Positions 11,232-22,337 of a stretch of 64,000 nucleotides of DNA are shown here, piece by piece. Every line of letters begins with the position of its first letter. Position 1 is the stretch's first letter. The position numbers were made by a program, and so were the translations under genes. The notes under the pieces were generated by a model. The model was given only the letters and a program-made list of their open reading frames with translations, ran no database searches and had not been told where the DNA came from. This DNA is from Megascapheus bottae (taxonomy: Eukaryota > Chordata > Mammalia > Rodentia > Geomyidae): contig JANJXV010000129.1 in NCBI GenBank assembly GCA_024803745.1, positions 682,001 to 746,000 of the forward strand. Reading direction: 5' to 3'.

Positions 11232-13605
11232 GCCATCGTTCTGCTGACTTTGAGAGACACATCTTACCCAAAAACAATTATCTTTAGAAAGTGAGAGGTG
11301 GAATAAACTCTATCAAGCTAACTGCCCCCATAAACAGGCTAGAGTTGCCTCATATCAGATACAATAGACTTCAAACTAAAATTAGTAAGAAAAGACAAAG
11401 AAGGTTACTACATACTACTAAAGGGATCTTTCCTCCAGGAAGACATAACGATCCTAAATATTTACACAACCAATCCCGGAGCTCCAAACTTCATCAAGCA
11501 AACTTTTCTTACACTGAAACCATACCTAGATAGAAATACAGTGATTGTTGGTGAGTTTAACACACCACTCTCACCTATGGACAGATCAACAAGGCAAAAC
11601 TCAAGAGAGAAACCTTAGAACTGAACAACTATATAGACCAACTAGATCTAACAGACATCTGCAGAATATTCAACCCAGTAACAACACAATATACGTTTTT
11701 CTCAGCAGCACATGGAACATTTTCCAAAATAGACCACATCTTAGGCCATGAAACAAACCTGGACAGATTCAGAAACACTGAAATTATTCCATGCACACTC
11801 TCAAAACATAAAGCCATCAAAATGGAGCAGAACACATATCTCCACCAACGAAAACCCTGTAGCTCATGGAGACTGAACAACACAATGTTGAATCAAATAC
11901 AATGGGTAATCGAAGAGATCAGAAGAGATATTCAACTGTTTATGAAATTTAACAATAAGGAGAACACAAATATCAACTCCTTAGGGACACAACAAAGGCA
12001 GTACTCAGAGGAAAATTTATAGCGTGGAGTGCCTACAACAGCAAGTTGGAAAAATGGCAAATCAACTAGTTAAGGTCTCACTTTAACCTCCTGGAAAAAG
12101 AGCAACGAACCAACCCTAAACCCATTAGGAGAAAGCAAATTATTAAAATCAAAGCAGAATTAAATGATTTGAATAAAAAAAACCTATAGAATCAACAAAA
12201 CAAGGAGTTGGTTCTTTGAAAGAATTAACAAAATTGACAAGCCCTAAGCAAATCTTACCAAAAAAAAACAAGAGAGCATATTGAAATAAACAAAATCGCA
12301 GATGAAAATGGTAATATCATGACAGAAATTACCAAATCCACAATATCATGAGTGAATACTTCTGAAAACTTTACGATTAGAAATTTGAGAAACTAGAAGA
12401 AATGGATGAATTCCTAGACAATATTAACATACCCACACTGAACCAAGAAGAGCTAACCCAACTCAACAGGCCTATTTCAAGCTCTGAAACAGAAATGGAA
12501 ATTAGACAACTTCCACTTAAAAAGAGCCCAGGGCCAGATGGATTCACAGCTGAATTCTATAAGGTGTTCAAAGCAGAGCTCACACCAATACTCCTCAAGC
12601 TCTTCAACGAAATTGAAAATGAAGGTCCTTTACCAAACTCATTCTGTGAAGCCACTATATCCCTCATCCCCAAACCAGACAGAGATTCATCAAAGAAAGA
12701 GAACTATAGACCCATTTCTTTGATGAACATCGATGCAAAACTTCGCAACAAAATACTGGCCAACCGTCTACAACAACTCATCAAAAAATTATACACTATT
12801 ATGAAACTGGATTCATCACAGGGAGGCAAAGCTGGTTCAACATACACAAATCAATTAATATAATTCAACATATCAACAGGAGCAAGGACAAAAATCACAT
12901 GATCATCGCAATAGATGCGGAAAAGGCATTTGACAAGATCCAAAACCCCTTTATGTTAAAAGATGTGGAGAATCTAGGACTCCATGGAACATTTCTCAGT
13001 GTAATAAAGGCTGTGTATAAGAAACCCACTGCTAGTATTATACTTAATGGTGAAAATCTAAAGCCATTCCCTCTAAAATCAGGAACGGGACAAGGATGCC
13101 CACTCTCTCCACTCCTTTCTAACATAGTACTAGAATTCCTAGGCAGTGCAATAAGGCAAGAAGCAAGCATAAAGGGGATCCAAGTAGGGAAAGAGGAAAT
13201 AAAACTATCCCTCTTTGCAGATGACATGATTCTGTATTTAAAGGATCCTATAGACTCTACTCGCAAGCTCCTTGAGCTAATTCAAAGCTTTGGAAGCGTA
13301 GCAGGCCATAAAATCAACCCTCACAAATGAACTGCCCTCCTTTACGCCAACAGTGAGAGGAACGAGGCAATAATCAGGAAAGAAACTCCTTTCACAATAG
13401 CCTCAAAGAAAATAAAGTACCTAGGAATTAGCTTAACTAAGAATGTAAAGGACCGTTTAGATGAAAACTTTAAAACCCTAAAAAAGGAAATTAAAGCAGA
13501 ACTAAGGAAATGGAAAAACCTCCCATGCTCCTGGATTGGAAGAATCAACATTGTGAAAATGACAATCTTGCCACGGGCTATCTACAAATTCAATGCAATA
13601 CCCAA
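11232..13605 (+). pseudogene. L1-C ORF2 remnant (endonuclease to palm and beyond)
   Basis: The remnant starts inside the endonuclease. The catalytic motif again reads GEFN (GAG 11,553-11,555), as in copy B, and the SDH motif is changed to SKH (about 11,806). Frame changes occur near 11,530 and 11,750, and around 12,330-12,400. The best-kept piece is the reverse transcriptase: 12,402-12,863 contains [14 protein letters not shown] and [12 protein letters not shown], and 12,899-13,330 contains [21 protein letters not shown] and [11 protein letters not shown], stopping at TGA 13,328. It then continues through [13 protein letters not shown] to the breakpoint. Several pieces are cleaner than in copy B, but the gene is dead. 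Confidence 0.9.
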
Positions 13606-13971
13606 CTAAAAGCTTTTAAAAAATGGTAGGAACTAATAAATATCTCTCAATCCTAACTCTCAATATCAATGGACTTAACTCTCCAATTAAACAGCATAGG
13701 CTGTCTAGTTGGATCAAAAAGCAAGAGCCATCGTTCTCCTGTCTTCAAGAGACACATCTTACCCAAAAACAATCATCTTTTGAAAGTGAGAGGTTGGAAT
13801 AAACTCTATCAAGCTAACTGCCCCCATAAACAGGCTGGAGTTGCCATCCTCATATCAGATACAATAGACTTCAAACTAAAAGTAGTAAGAAAAGACAAAG
13901 AAGGTTACTACATACTACTAAAGGGATCTTTCCTCCAGGAAGACATAACGATCCTAAATATTTACACACCC
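13606..13971 (+). pseudogene. L1 ORF2 5' fragment fused behind L1-C
   Basis: An ATG at 13,623 starts a second copy of the ORF2 N-terminus (LTLNINGLNSP, CLQETHL). The frame then shifts by +1 in the same ACCCAAAAACAATCATC stretch as in copy B, and reading continues in 13,669-13,977 (RGWNKLYQANC, GVAILISDTIDFKL). It ends at about 13,971, where single-copy sequence begins. The shared frameshift ties it to the same dead master unit as B. Confidence 0.87.
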
Positions 13972-14403
13972 TTTTGAAGATTCTCAAAAGATTGAAGATT
14001 CTGCCAGTGTAAGTTAGATTCCGGCATTGATATTAAATAATGCAATGAGTAGGGATTTATATTTGAAATATCACTGTTGACAAAATCTAACACACATTTG
14101 CTTAGTATTTGCTTTTGATTTCCCAAGAAGTACAGTACAAGCTAACACTTGTGGCATATATCGACTGGGAGAAATGATTCAGAATATGTGACTCATTTGA
14201 ACAGGAGTCAGTGAAAGATACAGAAGCAGGATACCCATATTGTGATAATTTGTATCTTTTGCATATTTTGTGTTTGTTGTTAATTCCATTGTAGTGTACA
14301 TTTCTAGGTAAAAACTTTTTTCCAAACAATTTGTTATTTCAACCGTAAAAAAAGACATTTATATGCCTGATAAAATTCACAGAATCCAATTTTTTCCATC
14401 TTA

Positions 14404-14657
14404 TTTTTTGTTTTTTGGGTTTTTTTTGGTGGGTCATAGATCTTGAACTCATCCTGGGCACTATCCCTGAGCTCTTCAGCTCCAGGCTACCACCTTACCC
14501 TGGAGCCAAGCCCCACTTCCAATTTTCTAAAGGTAAATTGGAGATAAGTGTCTCAGGTCTTTTTGTGCCAGGATGGCTTTAAACCTTAATCCTCAGATCT
14601 CAGCCTCCTGAGTATCTAGGATTATAGAAGTGAGCCACCACCCCATCATGCTCAGCT
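14404..14657 (-). mobile_element. Dimeric SINE, 7SL/B1-like left half plus Geo-type right half
   Basis: On the minus strand it reads a B1/Alu-like stretch (GTGGCTCAC.. in degenerate form, then CTCAGGAGGCTGAGATCTG) followed by the right half ending in an A-rich tail. This second dimeric SINE type recurs many times in the window. Confidence 0.75.
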
Positions 14658-14662
14658 TTCTG

Positions 14663-14832
14663 GGTTTTTTTTAAACTCGGTTTAAGCACTGTCCTTCAGC
14701 TTTCCTCAAGCCTAGTGATCTTCTACTTGAGCCACAGCACTACTTCTGGTTTTTTCTGTGTATGTGGTACTGCGGAATTGAAACTTCGTCTTCATACAAG
14801 CACTCTACAACTATGCCAAACTCCCAGCCCCT
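14663..14832 (-). mobile_element. Dimeric ID-like SINE (IDL-Geo type)
   Basis: The reverse complement shows an ID-like half and the right half with AGCTGAAGGACAGTGCTTAA-like degenerate ends. The T-run near 14,665 marks the tail. It lies next to another SINE of opposite type but the same orientation. Confidence 0.7.
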
Positions 14833-15912
14833 CCACATTAGTTTTTATGATAGATCTTTCCATGCATCCAGGATGGCTAGAAATCCTTCTTGAGTTTCCC
14901 AAGATCAGGGAGTATAGGTGTGTCCCATCCTGTGTGGCTACATAACCATTGTTTAGGGTACAGTTCTCTCTTCATTCTACCCATCTAGAGCAATTTTCAT
15001 CTTCCATGTATAATCATTAAACATTCAGCTCCTGTTCCTCTATACTCCATTCTCTGGAACCATCGTGCTTTTTGGCTCTAAGGCTTTGTTGATCCTTGGA
15101 AGCTCTGGAAGGGAAAACATACCCTAGCTCTTCCTTTATGACTGCTGTATTTTTAGTTTACTGTAATCAAGATTCATCTGTAAAATATAGTAAAATGTTC
15201 TTCCTTTTCAATGCATTGTTTTGCATATTTCTATCTTTGGATTATTATTAATAGTTGTGAATGGATTCTCCACATATTTGTTCTAGTCTCTGCTTTCTCT
15301 TCCATTAGGTACAAATCTAGAAATAGAAGTGTTGGACCATATTTCTATGTAATTCTATATTTAGTACTTTTTTTAGCACTCTCCACGCAATTTTTGATTG
15401 TTTTATATTCCTTGCAGAACTATTCCAAAGTTCTACTTCTTCTCACTACCTTCCCAGTAATAGTTAGACTTTGAAAGTTGTTTTTTGTATGCGTGTGTGT
15501 GTGTTTGTGTGTGTGTATGTGGATCTTTTTGTTTAAAAGTATATTTATATTAATATACTTAAAGTAATGATTTCATTGTAATTTTAATTTTTCTCATGAC
15601 TGTTAATATTGAACTTCTTTCTACATTTTGAACTACTATTTCTATATATTCTTTTTAGAAAATCCTCTCCAATCTCCAATTTTTTTCCCTTTTTTTGTGG
15701 GGTAGTGGGGAAAGTCATGGGGCTTGGACCTTGGGCCGTGAGCTCTTTAGTTTAAGGCTATTGTCCTACCCTGAGTATTGCCCCTCAGTTGTTCTGCTCA
15801 CAGCTCCCTACCCCTCTTCCCATTATATACAGAACAAAGGTCATCCTCAGTCTTTTTGAAAAAGTAAAACATACAGTAAATTTGTAGTATAAAACAGCAA
15901 GAAATAAATTTC

Positions 15913-16170
15913 TTGCCAGGTGCAGTGAATTCTACCTGTAATCCTAGCTACTCAGATATCAGGCTGATATCTAAAGATTTGGTTCAAAGCCAGCCTGGGC
16001 ATTAGAAAGTCTATGAGACTCTCATCGACAGTTAACCACTAGAATATGGGAAATGGCACTGTGGCTTCATAGGTAGGGTGATAGCCTTGAGTTGAAGAGC
16101 TCAGGAACAGTGCCCAGGCCCAGAGTTCAAGCCTTACAAATCCCCCAGCCAAAAAAAAAAGAAAAAATAG
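15913..16170 (+). mobile_element. Dimeric SINE, 7SL/B1-like plus Geo-type right half
   Basis: CTGTAATCCTAGCTACTCAG marks the B1-like half, GGCACTGTGGCTTCATAGG the right half, and an A-rich tail follows at 16,150-16,170. It is present at the matching place in copy 2 (47,487-47,740). Confidence 0.78.
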
Positions 16171-16708
16171 TTTCTTCCCCAAGTGATTATTATGCCAGAC
16201 ATAGAACATTAACATTCTGGGTGTACTTCACAGTATTATTACTTGATACCCTAAGATTTTGCAATATTTTCTCAGTATCAGCATATGTCATCATATAATG
16301 TAGTTCCTTTTCAATGGAATAATTCCATTTATAACCTAAATCTACTCCCCCGACTTATTTCTGTCGATACCACAATTGCTCTACCATGATATGCCACAAG
16401 CCATTAAACATTTTATGGTGGGTAATTGGAAAGGAGTGTCATGGAATTTTGTGCCAGGCTGGCTTTGAAACCATGGTCTTCAGATCTCAGTCTCCTGAGT
16501 AGCTAGGATGACAGGCGTGAGCCACCAACACGTGGCTTGCCTTTTTATTTTTTTGTGGGTCTTGGGACTTGACGTCTGGGCCTAGGCAACATCCCTAAGC
16601 TTTTCAGGTCAATATTTCATGTAAGTCTAAAGATTTAAGTAAAGGAATACAATTCCAACAAAAAAAGAATAAAATTCCAGACATGGTGTGTTTATAACTC
16701 AGTGCTAA

Positions 16709-16948
<240 letters not shown>

Positions 16949-17204
16949 TAAATGAAAGATTCCAGGCCCTGAGAAGTATCATTACTTTCTAAAGAAAACC
17001 TAAGGTAATTTTGTACTCATTCTTCAGGATACCTTCAGGATACTTTGACAACAGTTCTAAATTATGTTTCCTCTAATGGAGACGACATTCCAAACTTACA
17101 CAGTAATTGAAAGTGGATAAACCATCCAGAATAGAATATATATCATTATTGGAAATAGGATCTACAAATCACTAAACAGTGAGTTTATAATGGAAACCTG
17201 GCAC

Positions 17205-17470
17205 TAGGTGCAATGTTTCATGCCTGTAATCTTAAAATATTCAGGAGGAAGAAATCTAAGAATTCTAATTTGAAGCCAGCAATGGCATAAAAATTGCCAT
17301 GAAACTCTATAAATCCAAGTAACCCCTCAAAAATGTTAGTGGAGTGTCAAGAGTTTGACTTTGTGGTTGAGTGCTTGCCTAGCATGCATGAAGACCTATG
17401 CATGTAAGTGGAGCTGGGACTCAAACTGGTATTTTTCTGGCCTTGAGCAAGACAGCTAAGTTTATGCCAT
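17205..17470 (+). mobile_element. Degenerate SINE fragments in the KRAB intron
   Basis: A B1-like left half (CATGCCTGTAATCTT) is followed at 17,340 by an ID-like piece (GTTGAGTGCTTGCCTAGCATGC) and a short right-half remnant. Both are diverged. They are shared with copy 2. Confidence 0.6.
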
Positions 17471-17625
17471 ACAAAATGAATCCGGAGCTGGGGAAAAGTC
17501 AACCATGGAGCCAGTGAGAAATGAGAGAAAAGATTTAATAGATAACTTGTGAGTAGGATGTCTGTGAACTTAAAGCAATGATGACACAGCATAAGCAATA
17601 ATTCTCTACTGTTTCTAATTTACAG

Positions 17626-17715
17626 GGCCCTGTGTTCCCAAACCTGTATTAATTGACAAGCTAGAGCACTGTGCAGAACTCTGGATAGGAAATTCCTCTG
17701 ACAAGAATATCACAG
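17626..17715 (+). CDS. Second KRAB-region exon, zinc-finger locus copy 1
   Basis: A 90-bp open exon runs between TTTACAG and GTGAGTT. It begins and ends in phase 1, so joining it to KRAB-A gives GPCVPKPVLIDKLEHCAELW followed by IGNSSDKNITG. It occupies the position of a KRAB-B/b box exon; the PxxIxxLE-like core (KPVLIDKLEHC) fits a divergent B-type box. The reading frame is open in both duplicate copies. Confidence 0.75.
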
Positions 17716-17864
17716 GTGAGTTAATGCATCTTCATATTGATGTTGGAGCCAGAGCCCCATTGGTAAGTTCATGTTGTGATGTACTGAGCAATAATATTCT
17801 TAGTTCCCTAAATCCTGTTTGGAACCTATGGAATTCTTTGTGAATGAATCAAGAATCATTTTCT

Positions 17865-18030
17865 TTTCCCAAGACTATGCTTGGTCTCAGGGCCTGAGCA
17901 TGGTCCTTGGGTTTTCTCAAGGATAGCTCTCTACTTCTTGAGTCATAGCACCACTTCTGGCTTTTTGTTTGTATGTAGTACCAAGGAACTGAACCAGGTC
18001 TTTGTGCATGCTAGCCCAAACCCCCGGCAC
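17865..18030 (-). mobile_element. Dimeric ID-like SINE (IDL-Geo type), intron
   Basis: The minus-strand reading gives an ID-like half and the right half (AAGTGGTGCTATGACTCAAG). It is shared with copy 2 at about 49,432-49,600. Confidence 0.7.
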
Positions 18031-18122
18031 CAAGAATCATAGGGTGATATGATGAATTCTATGTGGCAGTAGAGTTAAAGTTAGATTTCTCTGTAGAAAT
18101 CACTGTGAAACAAAATAAAATG

Positions 18123-18357
18123 AGAAAGCCATGAGCCCGTGGCTCATGCCTGTAATCCTAGCTACTTAGGAGGCTGAGATCTGAGGATCAAGGTTCAAAG
18201 ACTGACCTATCACAAAAACACCTTAGACTCTTCTCTCCAATGAACCAATAGAAAATGAGAAGTGGGGTTGAGTCTAAAGACATAGGGCAGTAGCCTTGAG
18301 CTGAAGAGCTCAGGAAGAACAGCCAGGTCTAGAATTCAAGTCCCATGACCGCAAAAC

Positions 18358-18417
<60 letters not shown>

Positions 18418-18420
18418 AGT
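18123..18420 (+). mobile_element. 7SL/B1-like + Geo SINE ending in a (GAAA)n tail
   Basis: CATGCCTGTAATCCTAGC and AGGAGGCTGAGATCTGAGG mark the B1-like half, and a right half follows. The A-rich tail has become a (GAAA)n array at about 18,357-18,418. The tail is shorter in copy 2 (49,925-49,980), a likely polymorphic microsatellite. Confidence 0.8.
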
Positions 18421-18559
18421 ATCATTCTTTCATTTCTTTAAAACTAAGACTATAAATGATTGAGCAAACAAGGAATATGTCAGGGCATTATTCTCTGATA
18501 AGGATAATATCTTTATGCTGGTAGGAAGAGACTGGTATTCAAAACCAGACGTTTCCACC

Positions 18560-18745
18560 AGAAATTGAGCCTAGTGGTAGAGTGCTTGCCTAGCATGCAC
18601 AAAGACACAGGTTTTATTCCTTATTACAACATACATAGAAAAAGGCAGAAGTAATGAATTCATCGGTAGGGTTCTAGTCTTGAGAAAACCCAAGGACAGT
18701 GGTTAGGTCCTAAGTTCAAACCCAGGAATGGAAGGAAAAAACAAC
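18560..18745 (+). mobile_element. Dimeric ID-like SINE (IDL-Geo type), intron
   Basis: AGTGGTAGAGTGCTTGCCTA (ID-like half) is followed by the right half (GGTAGGGTTCTAGTCTTGAG) and an A-rich tail. It is shared with copy 2 at 50,120-50,305. Confidence 0.75.
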
Positions 18746-19667
18746 AACAAAGTTTCAATCAACATAAGAAAATTAACTAGAAAATGAGCTGGGGATTTTC
18801 TGGTCTTCCATGGTTCTGAGGGACAGGAGTGTTAGAAAAGGAATTTTTATAAGACTTCAAATGGAAAGAAATAAATTTCAAAATTCCCACAAATACCTAA
18901 ATTGAGACTTTAGTGAGAAGTTGTAACTGAAGGGTTATAGGTGTAAGACCTTACTCTCAAGAATCGTTCTTGCTTGGATCAAAGGCAAACAGACATATAA
19001 ACCAAACTTGTGGCCGCTGAATCTAGAAAAAATTCGTGTTCCTCACTTAATGGTTAATAAGCAAACAGCATTGAAACTGGGTAAGGTAATCCTATCTGGT
19101 ACTAAGGACTTGAGACTCTTATCAGTAGTTAACTCTAGAAAACAGGAAGTGGGGCTGTAGCTCAAGGATAGGGGTTATAGTCTTCTGCTGAAGTGTTCAG
19201 GGACAGGGCCGAGGCCTATGAACTACAAAAAAAAAAGAAAAGAAAAGAAAAGAAAATTTTAAAAAGATGCAAAACAGCACAATATTTAGAGTATTTCTCA
19301 AAAATAAAAGAAAGGCAGCTATTCCTCAATGTATAAACAAAACAGTATTTGAAAAAAAACAGCTGCAGGTATGCTATAGATAGTACTCAGCTTAAAACTG
19401 TAGCAATACATAGATGGGTAATTTCAATAAATATTTCCTGTGATATAAAAAGAGAACTAAAACTCAGAAAAACATTATTGATCATTGTAAAATATCATTT
19501 TCTTAAGAGGTTAGGGAGAAAAGCATATTTTTCTCACAAATCAATTTCCACTTTTATATTTTAAAATATCTAACACTTAGGATGGGAAAGTAAAGTCATT
19601 ATCTTTACAGTAAGGAATATTTGTATCTCATGTATGTTTGTGTCTTTTTTTCTATGACTCATTTTAG

Positions 19668-20080
19668 ATGTCCAGGTAATGGAAAATGTGTTCAAGACAT
19701 GCCAGGAAAGTCCACATGAATGTCTTTGTGAAGTAGCAGTTGCAAGTAGTATCGAAGTGGAGGAAAACGTGAGATTTGCAACAACTTTAAATTTGAGCTC
19801 TACACATAATCCAGAGCTGATTAGTAATAACGGTAACAACTTAGGGGTGAGGACTGAGGAGTTCATAAAGTGTCAGAACATGCTTCTGTCTCCTAAGCCT
19901 GATGAGATGCATACTGCATATAGATCTCGTATGTCTCCTGTTCTTAAAAAATCCATCGGATATTCAGAGCATTTTATTCATGATTGTGACAGTCCAAAAG
20001 ATCTGCAGTATCATAATTCTGTTCTCCCTGCCCAAGAAATTCTTCAGGGAGGGAGGAAAACTGCTAAATGTACTGTGTGA
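19668..20080 (+). CDS. Spacer part of the last exon, zinc-finger locus copy 1
   Basis: The acceptor CATTTTAG precedes DVQVMENVFKTCQESPHECL in the phase left by the previous exon. The frame is open for 136 codons and then meets two consecutive TGA codons at 20,078-20,083. Past them the same frame shows a relic finger (THPKMYTGETPHICSECEKSF) that ends at TAA near 20,250. With the two upstream exons this would make a protein of about 205 residues plus an unseen start exon, with KRAB and no fingers. Copy 2 keeps the same open frame with only a few changes, so a KRAB-only product is possible but unproven. Confidence 0.6.
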
Positions 20081-20245
20081 TGAAAAATATTGTACTTAAC
20101 ACCGACCATCACTACACATCCGAAAATGTACACAGGAGAGACTCCTCATATATGTAGTGAATGTGAGAAATCTTTCAGTAATGAAATATGCCTTACAATA
20201 CCTCAGAGCAAATATCCTGAGATATGTGATGCGTACATCAAGTGT

Positions 20246-21144
20246 GAAAATTAATTTCTGAGAAGTCAGACCTGACGCTCCAACCTCGATCTCCAAGAGA
20301 AGACAAACCTTATGAATATGAGGAACGTAATAAAATTTCTGCCCAGAATTCAGCTCTCAGCACACATCAGAGATCTCACACAGAAGAGAAATCTTATGAA
20401 TGGGATAAATGTGGGAAGACTTTTAGACTGAAATCATACCTCACTTTGCATCAGAGAAGACACACAGAAGAGAAACTTTATGAATGTAACAAATGTGAAA
20501 AGTCTTTCACCCAGAAGATACACCTTCGAGTTCATCAAATAACACACACAGGAGAGAAATCTTATAAGTGTAATGAATGTGGAAAGTCTTTCCAAGGGAA
20601 GGGAAAACTTCGTGTTCATCAGAGAATACACACAGGAGTGAAACCTTATGAATGTAACCAATGTGTAAAGTCTTTCAGACAGAAATCTTCCCTCAAATTG
20701 CATCAAAGAACACACACAGGAGAGAAACCTTATGTGTGCAACAAATGTGGAAAGACCTTCAAGTGGAAGTCATATCTTGATGGGCATAATAGAACACACA
20801 CAGGAGAGAAAACTTATGCATGTAGTGAATGCGGAAAGTCTTTCAAATGGAAGGTAAAACTCCATGTTCATCAGAGAATATACACAGGAGAAACACCTAA
20901 TGAGTGTAACATATGTGAAAAGTCCTTCACACAGAAGCCAAACCTCAACATGCATAAGACAATTCAAACAGGAGAAAAACCTTATGAAGGTAACCGATGT
21001 GGAATGTCTTTCAAATGGAAGTCTTCCCTCAAATTGCATCAGAGAACACACACAGGAGAGAAACTGTACGAGTGCATCAAATGTGGTAAGACCTTCAGAT
21101 GGAAGTCACATTACAGGAGGCATAACAGAATTCACACATATTAG
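20246..21144 (+). pseudogene. C2H2 zinc-finger array, copy 1 (about 10 fingers)
   Basis: The frame opens after a stop near 20,243 and carries a run of about ten 28-residue fingers with TGEK-type linkers, ending at TAG 21,142-21,144. Finger 1 has lost both Cys, and finger 2 has Trp for its first Cys. Fingers 3-6 are canonical (C-x2-C-x12-H-x3-H). Fingers 7 and 8 have Tyr and Gln for the last His. Finger 9 has Gly for the first Cys (EGNRCGMSF; copy 2 keeps Cys), and finger 10 is complete. The array is out of frame with the KRAB exons, and the only ATG near its start is internal (20,446). Confidence 0.85.
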
Positions 21145-21760
21145 AAACCTTAGGAATATAACCAAAGTTGAAAGTCTTTCGTGCAGTATTCACCCTTCAG
21201 GAAGCGTAAGAGAGTTCACACATATGAGAAGCCTTAGCAATGTAATAAATAGGAAAGACTTTTTAGTCTGTGGAAGAAAACTCAGCTTGTGTCACAGAAC
21301 CAACACAAGATAAAACCCTTAATGAATGTAGCAAATGTTCAGTCTTTTCCCCAGAAGGCACAAGTCAAGATTTATCACTAAACACCCACAGGATAGAATC
21401 CTATGAATAAAATGAAAGGGAATTTTTTTTGAAGAACTCATATTTGAGTTTGCATGATACCACACAGACACAGGATAAAAATCATATGAATATAAGAATA
21501 TGAAAAATCCATCATGAACGTATGACTAAGTATAAAATGCACATAGGAGAGAAAAACCTTATGAATATTACAAATGTGGAAAGTGTTTGACCTGGAAGGC
21601 ATACTTCTGTGTTCATCACAAACCTGATTCCCATAGAAGAAAAGAAAACTAATGAATAGAACAAATGTGCAATGACTTTTAATCAGAAGTCAGTCTTCAG
21701 TACATTTCAGAACATACACAATAGAGAAATTCTGAGTAATGAAAAACATTTAGCTATATA
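21145..21760 (+). pseudogene. Decayed zinc-finger relics downstream of the array, copy 1
   Basis: After the TAG, fragments of further fingers can be read by changing frame: KSFVQYSP, VHTYEKP, HIGEKNLMN-type linkers and MTFNQKSVFST near 21,680. They show that the ancestral array had several more fingers, now lost to stops and frameshifts. The same relics follow copy 2 (52,673 to about 53,318). Confidence 0.7.
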
Positions 21761-21885
21761 TAGAATCTCTGTATATGGGAGCATTAGGGTAAGTCTTCTA
21801 AACAAAGGCAACCTTCAGCAAGCATTAAGAGCACTCACAGAAGAAATAATAGCATGTAGGAAAACCTTTGTCAGGAACCTCTAAA

Positions 21886-22056
21886 AGCTGACTGTGTGGC
21901 TTAGTGGTAGAGTGCTAACCTATCAAGGATGAAGGCCTGGGTTAGATTCCTCAATACTACGTGAAAAGAGCAAGCCAGAAGCAGCACTGTGGTTCAAATG
22001 GTAGAGTGCTAACCTTGAGCAAAAGTAGCTCAGGCCCTGAGATCAAGCCTAAGGAT

Positions 22057-22057
<1 letters not shown>
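21886..22057 (+). mobile_element. Dimeric ID-like SINE feeding into a (GA)n array
   Basis: The ID-like half carries AGTGGTAGAGTGCTAACC. The right half carries GCACTGTGGTTCAAATGG and ends at AGCCTAAGGATTGG. The tail has expanded into the adjoining GA repeat. It is shared with copy 2 (53,443-53,618). Confidence 0.75.
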
Positions 22058-22124
<67 letters not shown>

Positions 22125-22265
22125 CAGAGACAGAGAGAGAGAGACAGAGAGAGAGAGACAGAGAGAGACAGAGAGAGAGAGACAGAGAGAGACAGAGAGA
22201 GACAGAAAGAGAGAGACAGAAAGAGAGAGACAGAAAGAGAGAGAGAAAGAGAGAAAAGAGAGAAA
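22058..22265. repeat. (GA)n microsatellite with GACA interruptions
   Basis: About 205 bp of AG dinucleotides are interrupted by regular ACAG units in the right half. In copy 2 the corresponding tract (53,621-53,735) is much shorter. The Arg-Glu-rich ORFs read through it are artefacts of the repeat. Confidence 0.95.
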
Positions 22266-22337
22266 CAGGAACTTCTAAATTTTACAGAGATAGAGAAGGA
22301 GAGAGAGAAGGAGACAGAAACTAATTTCTAAACTTTA

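Larger units (their letters stand above)
10863..13971 (+). mobile_element. LINE-1 copy C, internally deleted and rearranged
   Basis: The 5' UTR begins as in copy B but at about 11,231 jumps into ORF2 (position equivalent to about 5,337 in B), removing all of ORF1. The joint has a few shared bases (GAGAG/AGAG). ORF2 runs to about 13,603, to a point equivalent to B 7,713. There it is replaced by the ORF1-ORF2 junction and the first ~365 bp of ORF2 again, ending abruptly at 13,971. It has no 3' UTR. Such shuffled order suggests recombination between neighbouring L1 copies. Confidence 0.87.
13972..14905. other. Single-copy interval with two SINEs, no gene
   Basis: About 930 bp separate the L1 array from copy 1 of the segmental duplication. 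The first ~430 bp are AT-rich with only small chance ORFs. The rest is occupied by two SINEs and a short non-repetitive tail. It has no counterpart beside copy 2, where L1-E joins the duplication directly. Confidence 0.7.

Noticed and set aside
20096..21051. Cys/Phe-rich minus-strand ORFs repeated with 84-base periodicity
   Set aside because: They are antisense readings of the zinc-finger repeats.
20446..21144. A free-standing zinc-finger protein starting at the internal ATG 20,446
   Set aside because: The ATG lies in the middle of finger 2 (its distal His region), the upstream frame is linked to disabled finger relics, and there is no promoter or leader evidence.
22056..22331. Long Arg-Glu-rich ORFs in overlapping frames
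   Set aside because: They are translations of the (GA)n/(GACA)n microsatellite; the counterpart in copy 2 differs greatly in length.
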